From assembly GCA_964368755.1 (NCBI GenBank), contig CAYJCR010000001.1:124001-188000 (forward strand): 64,000 bases of DNA. The letters run 5' to 3'. The first letter of the stretch is position 1; each line of letters begins with the position of its first letter. The notes under the pieces are model-generated. The model was not told the DNA's origin, did not search any database, and saw only the letters and a list, made by a program, of their open reading frames with translations. This DNA comes from CALVZT01 sp964368755 (GTDB lineage Bacteria; Bacillota; Clostridia; Christensenellales; UBA1242). Shown here one piece after another: positions 35,100 to 42,931 of the stretch. The position numbers and the translations under genes are program-made.

Positions 35100-37652
35100 A
35101 TGAGTATGGAAAAACTTGTTATTATTGATGGCAACAGCCTTATCAATCGTGCATTCTATGCATTGCCGGTGCTTTCTAACAAAGATGGAGAGTTTAGCAA
35201 TGCTGTGTATGGATTCACTACCATGCTCATCAAGACCATTGAGGATCACAAGCCTACTCACATTGTAGTGGCTTTTGATTATGGCAAAAGAACATTTAGA
35301 CACGATATGTACTCGGATTACAAAGCTGGCAGAAAGGAGACTCCTGCCGAACTCAAGAGCCAATTTCCTATACTCAAGCGTTTGCTTTCTGCAATGAATA
35401 TCCAGATGTATGAGAGAGAAGGTATAGAAGCTGATGATATCATTGGTACACTTGCTAGGAAGTACAAAGTCCCAACAATCATTGTTACTGGAGATAGAGA
35501 TGCTCTACAACTTATAGACGATAGCACGGAAGTCTGGCTCACAAAACGTGGGATATCTGAAGTCAAGTTGATGAATGAGAAGACATTCCATGATGAGTAT
35601 GGTTTCGACCCAATAGGCATTATTGATCTTAAGAGCCTTATGGGAGATAGTTCGGACAATATCCCCGGTGTACCTGGTATAGGTGAGAAGACTGCTATGA
35701 CTCTTATGCATGACTATAACAACCTTGATGGTGTGTATGCCAATATTGAGAATATTAGTGGCAAACTCAAAGAGAAGTTGATTAACGGAAGAGATATGGC
35801 ATATTTGTCAAAAGCCCTTGCTACCATTGATACTACTGTTCCAATCGAGAGCAAACTCAGTGATTTTGAGTTTACATTCCCATTTTCTCAAGAAGTATTC
35901 GACATATTCACTCAGTATCAATTCAATTCGCTACTCAAACGTCCAGAGTTGTTCGGCGACAGTATGGTTGTAGCCAAAGATGACTCAAAAGTTGAGTCTA
36001 AGCAAATCCAAGTCAAAGATATACAAAGCATTGTATCTAATGCCAAGCGCATTGGTATTATTATTGGAGAGAGTAGTATTAACTTCGCTATAGACAAGCT
36101 TGTTGAATACACAATCAATTGTGAGTTAAATCTATTCAATGTTGGAGCAGAACATTCGGAGGCTTTGTCTAAGCTCAAATCTGTGCTAGAAGATAAGAGA
36201 GTAGAAAAAGTCTTCTATGACAGCAAAGATATGCGACACAAACTAGCGAACTTCGGAATCAATGTCCAAGGTAAGATATTTGATTGTATGCTAGCAAGCT
36301 ATTTGATTAACGCTGGAGATAAGACACCAAAGTGGCCTAATATTGCAGAGATATATGGTTTGAATACTAAGTACAATGCAGTTAATCTTATCAAACTAGT
36401 TAGTCTGCTTGAGATAGACCTTGACAAGAACAATCTTAGGAGTTTGTACGAAGATATAGAACTTCCACTTGTAGATGTATTATACGATATGGAGAATACG
36501 GGATTCACTATAGACAAAAAGGTCTTAGATGAACTTAGTGATAGATATAGTTGCGAACTTCAAGACTTGACCAAAGTCATTTATAGCCTTGCAGGGACTG
36601 AGTTCAATATCAATTCGCCAAAACAACTTGGGGAAGTATTGTTCGACAAGTTGGGGTTAGAAGCATACAATAATAAGAAAAAGTCAACAGGTATAGATAT
36701 CTTAGAGGAGATAAGCGATAGGCATCCAGTTGTGCCACTTATCATTAGATACAGGAAGATACAGAAACTCAGTACGACATATCTTGAGTCTTATCTTCAA
36801 CTTGTCAGTGGCAATAGAGACAAGATACACACGATATTCAATCAAGCATTGACTGCTACTGGAAGATTGTCATCTTCTGAGCCAAACTTGCAGAATATCC
36901 CAGTACGAGATGATGAAGGTAAGGTCTTGCGTAAGATGTTCGTTCCAAGCAATCCAGAAGGATTCTTGGTGTCAGCCGACTATTCTCAGATTGAACTAAG
37001 ATTACTTGCACATTTTAGCCATGACCCATTGCTTGTTGAGGCATACAATACAGGAAAGGATATCCATGCGCAGACAGCAAGTGAAGTCTTCGGTGTACCA
37101 TTCGGAGATGTCACACCTTTGATGAGGCGTAATGCAAAGGCAGTCAACTTCGGTATAATATATGGCATAAGCGAGTTCGGACTCGCACAGAATATTGGTT
37201 GCAGTAGGAAAGATGCAAAGAAGTTCATGGAGATATACTTTGAACGTTATCCTATGGTCAAGAAATATATGCAAGATAATGTAGAGTTTGCCAAAGCACA
37301 CGGTTATATATCTACAATGATGGGGCGTATCCGTAAGATCAATGAGCTTCGTTCTCCCAACTATATGACAAGACAGTTTGGAGAAAGAATAAGTATGAAT
37401 ATGCCATTGCAGGGTACTGCATCAGACATTATTAAAATTGCTATGATCAAAGTATACAATAGACTCAAAGCGGAGAACTTGAAGAGTAAACTCATACTCC
37501 AGATACATGACGAACTCATTATAGATACTGAGCCAAACGAGTTGGGTGTTGTCACTAAGATTCTTAGAGAAGAAATGGAGAATGCTGTCAAACTCAATGT
37601 TCCACTTACTGTTGACGTCAATGCAGGTAAAGATTGGTACGAATGTAAATAA
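35100..37652 (+). CDS. polA: DNA polymerase I, lacking an active proofreading site
   Basis: 850 aa. Fills repair gaps and removes Okazaki primers. Residues ~1-290 are the 5'-3' exonuclease (FDYGKRTFRHDMYSDYKAGR, GIEADDIIGTLA, MGDSSDNIPGVPGIGEKTA). The middle (~320-460) occupies the place of the 3'-5' exonuclease but has no DxE metal motif (VGIIIGESS-like instead), as in Bacillus and Thermus enzymes. The polymerase domain has motif A (SADYSQIELRLLAH), motif B (RRNAKAVNFGIIYG) and motif C (LQIHDELI). The ATG at 35100 has AGAGG four bases before it and a second ATG lies two codons on; either may be used. A frame start at 35001 is inside a terminator. Confidence 0.96.
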   Translation: MSMEKLVIIDGNSLINRAFYALPVLSNKDGEFSNAVYGFTTMLIKTIEDHKPTHIVVAFDYGKRTFRHDMYSDYKAGRKETPAELKSQFPILKRLLSAMNIQMYEREGIEADDIIGTLARKYKVPTIIVTGDRDALQLIDDSTEVWLTKRGISEVKLMNEKTFHDEYGFDPIGIIDLKSLMGDSSDNIPGVPGIGEKTAMTLMHDYNNLDGVYANIENISGKLKEKLINGRDMAYLSKALATIDTTVPIESKLSDFEFTFPFSQEVFDIFTQYQFNSLLKRPELFGDSMVVAKDDSKVESKQIQVKDIQSIVSNAKRIGIIIGESSINFAIDKLVEYTINCELNLFNVGAEHSEALSKLKSVLEDKRVEKVFYDSKDMRHKLANFGINVQGKIFDCMLASYLINAGDKTPKWPNIAEIYGLNTKYNAVNLIKLVSLLEIDLDKNNLRSLYEDIELPLVDVLYDMENTGFTIDKKVLDELSDRYSCELQDLTKVIYSLAGTEFNINSPKQLGEVLFDKLGLEAYNNKKKSTGIDILEEISDRHPVVPLIIRYRKIQKLSTTYLESYLQLVSGNRDKIHTIFNQALTATGRLSSSEPNLQNIPVRDDEGKVLRKMFVPSNPEGFLVSADYSQIELRLLAHFSHDPLLVEAYNTGKDIHAQTASEVFGVPFGDVTPLMRRNAKAVNFGIIYGISEFGLAQNIGCSRKDAKKFMEIYFERYPMVKKYMQDNVEFAKAHGYISTMMGRIRKINELRSPNYMTRQFGERISMNMPLQGTASDIIKIAMIKVYNRLKAENLKSKLILQIHDELIIDTEPNELGVVTKILREEMENAVKLNVPLTVDVNAGKDWYECK

Positions 37653-37668
37653 TCAAACTTGTCGTTAC

Positions 37669-37698
37669 AAGCTCATACTTTCTGTATGAGCTTTTTTA
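37669..37698 (+). terminator. Terminator of polA
   Basis: AAGCTCATAC/GTATGAGCTT perfect 10-bp stem, loop TTTCT, then a T tract. Confidence 0.9.
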
Positions 37699-37835
37699 TT
37701 ACAAGGCTTGTATAGCCAATTGCTTGCTAAGTTGTATGACAATTGAATATAGTATAATATTTGTGTATAAATATACATTATTATAAATAATAATTCAATA
37801 ATTAAAATCATATAGTTTGTGCATAATAATATAGT

Positions 37836-38357
37836 ATGAAGTGGATAATATCTGTCTGTATAGTTGCCTTTGTATCTGTGATATGTGCAGTGATTTTTTA
37901 TCCATTCTATCCGTTGAAGTACACAGAGCAGATTAAGGCTTATGCCGAACAATATGATTTGAGTCCAGAACTTGTAGCGGGAGTTATATACGCTGAGAGT
38001 GGGTATAATAGCAAGGCTGTATCTGACAAAGGTGCTATGGGGCTTATGCAATTGATGCCCTCAACAGCGCAGGAGATCGCGAGCAAGTTGGGAGAGAAGT
38101 ATTCGGAGGATATGCTACTTGATGTTGATACAAACATTAGATATGGGTGTTATTACCTAAGATATCTATATGATAGAAGTGGTAGTGATATAATTGTCCT
38201 TGCTAGTTACAATGCCGGACTAGGTGTGGTGAGTAAATGGCTCAACAACAATGAATATTCATACAAAGGGGAATTGGTTGCCATACCGTATAAGCAGACC
38301 CAAGAATATATAGATAAAGTCAACAAAGCACGTATTTATTACAAAAACAAATTATGA
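37836..38357 (+). CDS. Lytic transglycosylase (SLT domain), membrane anchored
   Basis: 173 aa. An N-terminal hydrophobic segment (IISVCIVAFVSVICAVIFY) acts as signal or anchor; residues ~40-170 form a soluble-lytic-transglycosylase domain with the catalytic Glu in VIYAESGYNSKA, then GAMGLMQLMPSTA, NIRYGCYYLRYL and LASYNAGLGVVSKWL. The enzyme cleaves the glycan strand of peptidoglycan to form 1,6-anhydro ends, allowing insertion of envelope structures and growth. Similar short SLT proteins are often found next to polA in Firmicutes. The gene has no obvious ribosome binding site. Confidence 0.92.
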   Translation: MKWIISVCIVAFVSVICAVIFYPFYPLKYTEQIKAYAEQYDLSPELVAGVIYAESGYNSKAVSDKGAMGLMQLMPSTAQEIASKLGEKYSEDMLLDVDTNIRYGCYYLRYLYDRSGSDIIVLASYNAGLGVVSKWLNNNEYSYKGELVAIPYKQTQEYIDKVNKARIYYKNKL

Positions 38358-38360
38358 TGC

Positions 38361-38389
38361 TTGACAAACAATAGCATATTTGATACATT
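38361..38389 (+). promoter_or_regulatory. Promoter of a small transcription unit
   Basis: TTGACA (38361-38366), 17-base spacer, TACATT (38384-38389). Downstream are TGTCC/GGACA (38395-38409), an 18-codon ORF and a strong terminator, making a compact ~200-base transcript. Confidence 0.5.
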
Positions 38390-38428
38390 AGTACTGTCCA
38401 GATAGGACATTAGACAAAAAGGATATAT

Positions 38429-38485
38429 ATGATAGTTTGTATAAATGGTAAACGCATAGCAAAACAGAAGCATAGTAAGTGCTGA
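38429..38485 (+). CDS. Candidate 18-aa basic peptide ORF
   Basis: ATG with AAAGGA six bases upstream opens an 18-codon frame, MIVCINGKRIAKQKHSKC, ending in TGA. It is strongly basic (five Lys, one Arg, one His) with Cys at positions 4 and 18. It lies in its own unit between a TTGACA promoter and a 16-bp-stem terminator. It could be a regulatory leader peptide, a tiny secreted or toxic peptide, or a chance frame in a small RNA. No homologue is recognised. Confidence 0.35.
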   Translation: MIVCINGKRIAKQKHSKC

Positions 38486-38518
38486 TTTTTTGTTAGCTTA
38501 TATAATTATTTGATAAAT

Positions 38519-38566
38519 AATTGAAGTATATGACAAAAAATCTGGTCATATGCTTCAATTTTTTTT
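38519..38566 (+). terminator. Strong terminator of the small transcription unit
   Basis: A 16-bp stem (AATTGAAGTATATGAC with GTCATATGCTTCAATT, one G-T pair), 10-base loop, then eight T. Confidence 0.9.
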
Positions 38567-38651
38567 GGACAATATATAAGTTGCACAGGGGTAGAATTGG
38601 TCATACAAACTCTGACTTTATACAAAAAAACATATGAAAATGCCGTAATCT

Positions 38652-38677
38652 AGTTGGTGTACAACCAACTTTATGAT
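38652..38677 (+). promoter_or_regulatory. Inverted repeat abutting the lysS -10 box
   Basis: AGTTGGT-GTACA-ACCAACT (38652-38670) ends one base before TATGAT (38672-38677), the probable -10 box of lysS. A perfect palindrome in the promoter spacer suggests an operator for a spacer-binding regulator. Confidence 0.45.
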
Positions 38678-38709
38678 AAAATAAAAACAATATTAGGAGA
38701 AAATCACAA

Positions 38710-40176
38710 ATGGACAACAACCAAGAATTATCACACGAAATAGACATAAGAAGGAATAAGATTGCAACTCTTAAGAGTCAAGGGGTTATCCCATATGCAG
38801 AGAAGTTCGTTAGGACACATAAGATTATAGAAGCAAGAACTTTGAGCGAAGGCGAGAAAGTATCTGTCTGTGGAAGAATGACTTTCCGTAGAATTATGGG
38901 CAAGCTTAGTTTCTTTGTAATAGAAGATATAGAGGGTAAGATACAAGTTAGTATCAGCCGTAATGAGATAGATGAAGAAAAGTATGCTTTCTATAAATCA
39001 ATGGTAGATGTAGGAGACTTTGTAGGCGTAAGTGGTGAGATATATCTCACACATACTGGAGAGATAACAGTTAGGGCACATAGTTTTGACCTTCTTAGCA
39101 AGGCAATGTTGCCACTACCTGAGAAGTTCCATGGTCTTAGCAATCTAGAACAGCGTTATAGAGAGAGATACATGGACCTTGTCAGCAATCCAGAGAGCAG
39201 AGAAGTGTTCCTAAAACGTAGTAAGTTCATTTCTTTCCTTAGAAGATTCCTTGAAGACAATGGCTTCTTAGAAGTTGAGACTCCAATACTTCAGAGCGCA
39301 GTTTGTGGTGCGAGTGCTAAGCCTTTCTTCACCAAACATAATGCACTCAACAAGATGTGCAATCTTCGTATCGCACCAGAAGTATATCTAAAGCAAGTTA
39401 TTGCTGGCGGATTTGATAGAGTGTTCGAGGTGGCAAAATGTTTCCGTAACGAAGGTATGGACCCAAGTCACTTGCAAGAGTTCACAATGGTAGAATGGTA
39501 CGCAAGTTACTGGAACTTTGAAGATAATATTAGATTCTTCCAAGAGTTTATTCGTAAGGCAATGATGGAGATCAATGGCAGTATGAAGATTACCCTTGGA
39601 GACAAAGAACTAGACTTTGGAGCTGAGTGGGCAAGAATCAATTATACTGAAAAGGTCAACGAGATACTTGGATTCAACGTGCTTGAGTTCACCAATGTTA
39701 AGGACATTATCAAGGCAGTTGTTAAGTCAGGAGTTATGGACGAAGATGAGTTCAACGAATGCAAAACTGTTGGTGGTGTTATTGATATCGTTTATAAGCG
39801 TAAGATTAGACAAAATATCGTTCAACCTACTATTCTATACAATTATCCTGCGTGCCTTGTTCCTCTTGCTAGAAGGAATGATGAAGATGATAGAAGAATA
39901 GATATGTTCCAAGTACTTGTTGCTGGTGATGAGATTTGCAAAGCTTATTCTGAGCTTGTTGATCCTATCGTACAGAGAGAGGCTCTTGAAGAGCAAGCTA
40001 AAGCAAAGAAAGATGGCGACGATGAAGCAATGGATCTAGATGAAGATTTCTTACTTGCGATGGAGCATGGTATGCCACCAATCTCAGGACTTGGTATGGG
40101 TATCGATAGATTGATGGTATTGTTGACAAGTCAACCTTCCATTAGAGATGTAGTATTATTCCCAATGATGAAATAA
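38710..40176 (+). CDS. lysS: Lysyl-tRNA synthetase, class II
   Basis: Charges tRNA-Lys with lysine. 488 aa, normal length. The N-terminal OB-fold anticodon-binding domain (VCGRMTFRRIMGKLSFFVIED) is followed by the class II catalytic core: motif 1 near LRRFLEDNGFLEVETPIL, motif 2 FEVAKCFRNEGMDPSHLQEF, and motif 3 GLGMGIDRLMVLLT; the LysRS signature is complete. AGGAG lies 9 bases before the ATG. Expression probably depends on the promoter with an inverted repeat just upstream; no T-box is present, unlike glyS. degV follows after 15 bp. Confidence 0.97.
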   Translation: MDNNQELSHEIDIRRNKIATLKSQGVIPYAEKFVRTHKIIEARTLSEGEKVSVCGRMTFRRIMGKLSFFVIEDIEGKIQVSISRNEIDEEKYAFYKSMVDVGDFVGVSGEIYLTHTGEITVRAHSFDLLSKAMLPLPEKFHGLSNLEQRYRERYMDLVSNPESREVFLKRSKFISFLRRFLEDNGFLEVETPILQSAVCGASAKPFFTKHNALNKMCNLRIAPEVYLKQVIAGGFDRVFEVAKCFRNEGMDPSHLQEFTMVEWYASYWNFEDNIRFFQEFIRKAMMEINGSMKITLGDKELDFGAEWARINYTEKVNEILGFNVLEFTNVKDIIKAVVKSGVMDEDEFNECKTVGGVIDIVYKRKIRQNIVQPTILYNYPACLVPLARRNDEDDRRIDMFQVLVAGDEICKAYSELVDPIVQREALEEQAKAKKDGDDEAMDLDEDFLLAMEHGMPPISGLGMGIDRLMVLLTSQPSIRDVVLFPMMK

Positions 40177-40191
40177 TAATTAGGAGGACAT

Positions 40192-41058
40192 ATGCCAGTA
40201 ATATTCTGTGATAGCGCATGTGACTTGTGGCGTAAGCAAGTAGAAGAATGGGGTGTTAAAGAGATTAACTTTCCATATATGCTTGATGGCGAAGAACAAA
40301 GTAAGTTGTTAGAGACCCCAGAGGACTTTGATGATTACTTTGTTAAGCTCAAAAAAGGCTCTATGCCAGGTACTGCGAGTATCAATGCGCATATGTTCAA
40401 AGAGGCTTTTGAGCCGGTACTCAAATCTGGTCAAGATATATTGTACATACACTTATCTAGCGCTTTGACAGGGACTTTCAATTACCTTCCTGGTATTATT
40501 GGTGAACTTGAGACAGAGTATCCTGGTAGAAAAATATATACTGTTGACTCATTGCATGTTACTATGGGTATAGGTCTTCTTGTATATAGAGCAACGAAGA
40601 TGCTTGCAAGTGGCAAGTCCTTGGTTGAGATAAAAGCTGAGCTAGAAACTTTGAAGAATAAGATATCATGCTTCTTCGCAGTAGATGATTTGTTTTTCTT
40701 AAAAAGAGGCAGTAGACTTAGCACGGTTCAAGCAATCGGTGGAACTCTACTTGGAGTCAAGCCAATACTCAAAGTCAGCGATAATGGTAAGATTGTAAGG
40801 GTTATTAATGTCAAAGGCAGGAAGAATGTTATCAAGAAACTTGTATACTTTCTTGAGACTTTGGGCGAGAACGTTGCAGACTTTCCAATAGTCATTATGC
40901 ATGCCAACAACCAAGAAGATGCACAAGAACTCAAAGATGAGGTAGTGAAGCTTGTCGGCAAAGATAGTAATGTATGGATTCAACCAGTTGGACCTATTAT
41001 AGGTTGTCATTGTGGACCTGGTACTCTTGCAATTGTCTTCCGTTCTAGAGCAAAATAG
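40192..41058 (+). CDS. DegV family fatty-acid-binding protein
   Basis: 288 aa. DegV/FakB proteins bind a fatty acid and, with the kinase FakA, present it for phosphorylation; FakA is not in the window. Visible signatures: FCDSACDL at the N-terminus (usual TDSxxDL), SMPGTASIN (usual TSQPS), HLSSALTGTFN (usual SSxLSGTYQ), VDSLHVTMGIGLLV, FFLKRGSRLSTVQAIGGTLLGVKPIL, and a C-terminal GPIIGCHCGPGTL, equivalent to GPVIGxHxGPG. Length is typical. GGAGG is well placed before the ATG and the gene follows lysS closely, ending at a strong terminator, so it is likely co-transcribed with lysS. Confidence 0.93.
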   Translation: MPVIFCDSACDLWRKQVEEWGVKEINFPYMLDGEEQSKLLETPEDFDDYFVKLKKGSMPGTASINAHMFKEAFEPVLKSGQDILYIHLSSALTGTFNYLPGIIGELETEYPGRKIYTVDSLHVTMGIGLLVYRATKMLASGKSLVEIKAELETLKNKISCFFAVDDLFFLKRGSRLSTVQAIGGTLLGVKPILKVSDNGKIVRVINVKGRKNVIKKLVYFLETLGENVADFPIVIMHANNQEDAQELKDEVVKLVGKDSNVWIQPVGPIIGCHCGPGTLAIVFRSRAK

Positions 41059-41068
41059 TGTTTAATAA

Positions 41069-41098
41069 AAGACACCTTTTTAATAGGTGTCTTTTTTT
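41069..41098 (+). terminator. Bidirectional terminator after degV
   Basis: AAGACACCT/AGGTGTCTT perfect 9-bp stem, 7-base loop, T tract reaching the dinB stop codon. Confidence 0.9.
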
Positions 41099-42314
41099 AT
41101 TCATCATCATCTTCGCCCATATTGATAAGAGAAGTGTTGAGTAGGTTAGCACGTTTGAGTGATGCATAACCATACTTTTGTCTAATAGTATCAACGCTCT
41201 TGTCTTTGTTAATAATCTTCTCTTTGGAAATACTATCAAATAGTGACATTTGATTAGATATATCTCCACATACGAGGTTGCTACATTTGATACGCAGAGC
41301 CCTTATCCTTCTACTTCCAGAGAAATCCCAATTGTGTATCAATAGTTCAATGGCTACCTTTGCTATTGCTTCTGCATTGTTGGTACTGCTAATGATTGTC
41401 TTAGATTTTTCGAAACTCGATAGATTGTTGTCTTTGATAGATAATGATATTGTGTAACATTCAAGGCTCTTAGCACGCAATCTTGCAGAAGTAGATTCTG
41501 CTAGATAATAAAGAACTTGCTTGGCTTGTACGAGGGTTGAGATGTCTTCAATGGCTGTTGTACCATTGCCGACACTTTTGACCATATAATGCTCATCATA
41601 CAAGGCTACTTGATCCTTTTCTTCGCCACGAGCAATCTCCCTTAGATACTTGCCGTTGACTCCAAAGCGTTGTACTAGGAGCTTCTCATCGGTATTGGCA
41701 AGATCCCCAATTGTATTGATATTAAGTTTCTGAAAATCTTGTATTCTATGTCTTCCTACGAACATAAGTGCTTCAACTGGGAGTGTCCATGCAACTGTCT
41801 TATAATTCTCTCTACTTATCACGCTAGTAGCATCAGGTTTTTTGAGATCGCTACCGAGTTTTGCGAACATTTTGCTGAATGATACGCCTACCGATATTGT
41901 AAGACCGGTCTCTTGTTTGACAGTCTCTCTGATAGTATCTGCAATAGTCTTGCCATCACCAAAGAGCCTTGTACTTGCAGTGACATCAAGCCAACATTCA
42001 TCAAGACCAAATGGCTCTATACGATCAGTAAATCTATAATAAATATCTTTAACTTTGCGAGAAATATACGCATATTGCTCGTGATGGGGAAGTACACATA
42101 TGAGGTTGGGACATTTCTGCTTGGCTTTCCATATAACTTCGCCGGTCTGTATGCCAGCATTCTTAGCAATATAGTTCTTGGCAAGTATTATACCGGTACG
42201 CTTGGCTGGGTTGCCAGCCACAACAACAGGAAGCCCCCTGTATTCTGGGTGATTGATACACTCTACAGAGGCATAAAAGTTATTAAGATCACAATGAAGT
42301 ATTGTTCTGTCCAT
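41097..42314 (-). CDS. dinB: DNA polymerase IV (Y family)
   Basis: Translesion DNA polymerase used when replication stalls. 405 aa. Y-family motifs: ILHCDLNNFYASVE (metal Asp), PVVVAGNPAKRTGIILAKNY, PFGLDECWLDVT (catalytic Asp-Glu), SVGVSFSKMFAKLGSDLKKP; the little-finger domain follows, ending in a Ser/Asp-rich tail in place of a clear beta-clamp motif (QMSLF at ~356-360 is a good candidate clamp-binding site, Q-x-S-L-F). Preceded by a LexA-like box overlapping the -35 element; the -10 box ends seven bases before the ATG, so the mRNA is probably leaderless. Divergent from ctsR. Confidence 0.95.
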   Translation of the reverse strand: MDRTILHCDLNNFYASVECINHPEYRGLPVVVAGNPAKRTGIILAKNYIAKNAGIQTGEVIWKAKQKCPNLICVLPHHEQYAYISRKVKDIYYRFTDRIEPFGLDECWLDVTASTRLFGDGKTIADTIRETVKQETGLTISVGVSFSKMFAKLGSDLKKPDATSVISRENYKTVAWTLPVEALMFVGRHRIQDFQKLNINTIGDLANTDEKLLVQRFGVNGKYLREIARGEEKDQVALYDEHYMVKSVGNGTTAIEDISTLVQAKQVLYYLAESTSARLRAKSLECYTISLSIKDNNLSSFEKSKTIISSTNNAEAIAKVAIELLIHNWDFSGSRRIRALRIKCSNLVCGDISNQMSLFDSISKEKIINKDKSVDTIRQKYGYASLKRANLLNTSLINMGEDDDE

Positions 42315-42321
42315 ATACAGT

Positions 42322-42361
42322 ATTATAACTCATAAAAACCGAGTTGTAAAACATATGTTCG
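42322..42361 (-). promoter_or_regulatory. dinB promoter with LexA-like SOS box
   Basis: Reverse strand: CGAACATATGTTT (within 42348-42361) matches the Gram-positive SOS box CGAACRNRYGTTYC except at its last base. It overlaps the -35 TTTACA (42345-42350); after 17 bases comes TATAAT (42322-42327), seven bases before the ATG. LexA binding here would occlude RNA polymerase. Confidence 0.8.
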
Positions 42362-42392
42362 ATATTGATAAAAATTATTTTTGCAAAATCTG

Positions 42393-42440
42393 TTGACAAA
42401 TAAAAATCATATGAGTATACTAAGGTCAAAGAAAGTCAAA
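42393..42440 (+). promoter_or_regulatory. ctsR promoter and CtsR operator
   Basis: TTGACA (42393-42398), 17-base spacer, TATACT (42416-42421), then GGTCAAA-GAA-AGTCAAA (42424-42440), the tandem CtsR heptad operator, covering the transcription start. Shows autoregulated class III heat-shock control. Confidence 0.9.
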
Positions 42441-42470
42441 CATTACATTTTAGACGAAGGAGGGGTCGAT

Positions 42471-42920
42471 ATGCAGAATATTAGCGATATTATTGAAGAG
42501 TTCTTATTATCTACGATAGGGCAAGACGATATGCTCAATATTTCGCGTAATGACCTTGCAGAATACTTCAATTGTGCACCGAGCCAGATAAACTATGTGC
42601 TTTCGACAAGATTTGGAACCGATAGGGGATTTATCATCGAGAGCCAGCGTGGTGGTGGTGGATACATCAAGTTGATGAGAGCCAAATATGATAATGATAT
42701 AGAGGATCTTATTAACAATCAGATTAGCGATGAGATTAGTTACAAAAGTGCGTGTTTTTTGTTAGAGAACTTGCAGTCCAAAGGATATATTAGTGCAGAG
42801 CAATCGCAAGTGATATCGTACGCATTGAGTCCAAAAGCATTGAGTTGCCCAATCAAGATAGAAGATAAAATGAGAAGTAATATTATGAAGAATGTGCTAC
42901 TTAACATTCTTAGGAATTAG
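42471..42920 (+). CDS. ctsR: Heat-shock transcriptional repressor CtsR
   Basis: 149 aa. Dimeric repressor of clp genes that binds tandem GGTCAAA heptads. The winged helix-turn-helix N-terminal half has ISDIIEEFLL, NRNDLAEYF-like and the conserved APSQINYVLSTRFGTDRGFIIESQRGGGGYI block, whose Gly-rich wing is the temperature-sensing loop; the C-terminal half is a four-helix dimerisation region. The ATG with AGGAGGGG is chosen; a frame starting at 42381 would run through the promoter and operator. clpC follows after 11 bp. The usual mcsA and mcsB genes are missing between them. Confidence 0.96.
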   Translation: MQNISDIIEEFLLSTIGQDDMLNISRNDLAEYFNCAPSQINYVLSTRFGTDRGFIIESQRGGGGYIKLMRAKYDNDIEDLINNQISDEISYKSACFLLENLQSKGYISAEQSQVISYALSPKALSCPIKIEDKMRSNIMKNVLLNILRN

Positions 42921-42931
42921 GAGGATATAGT

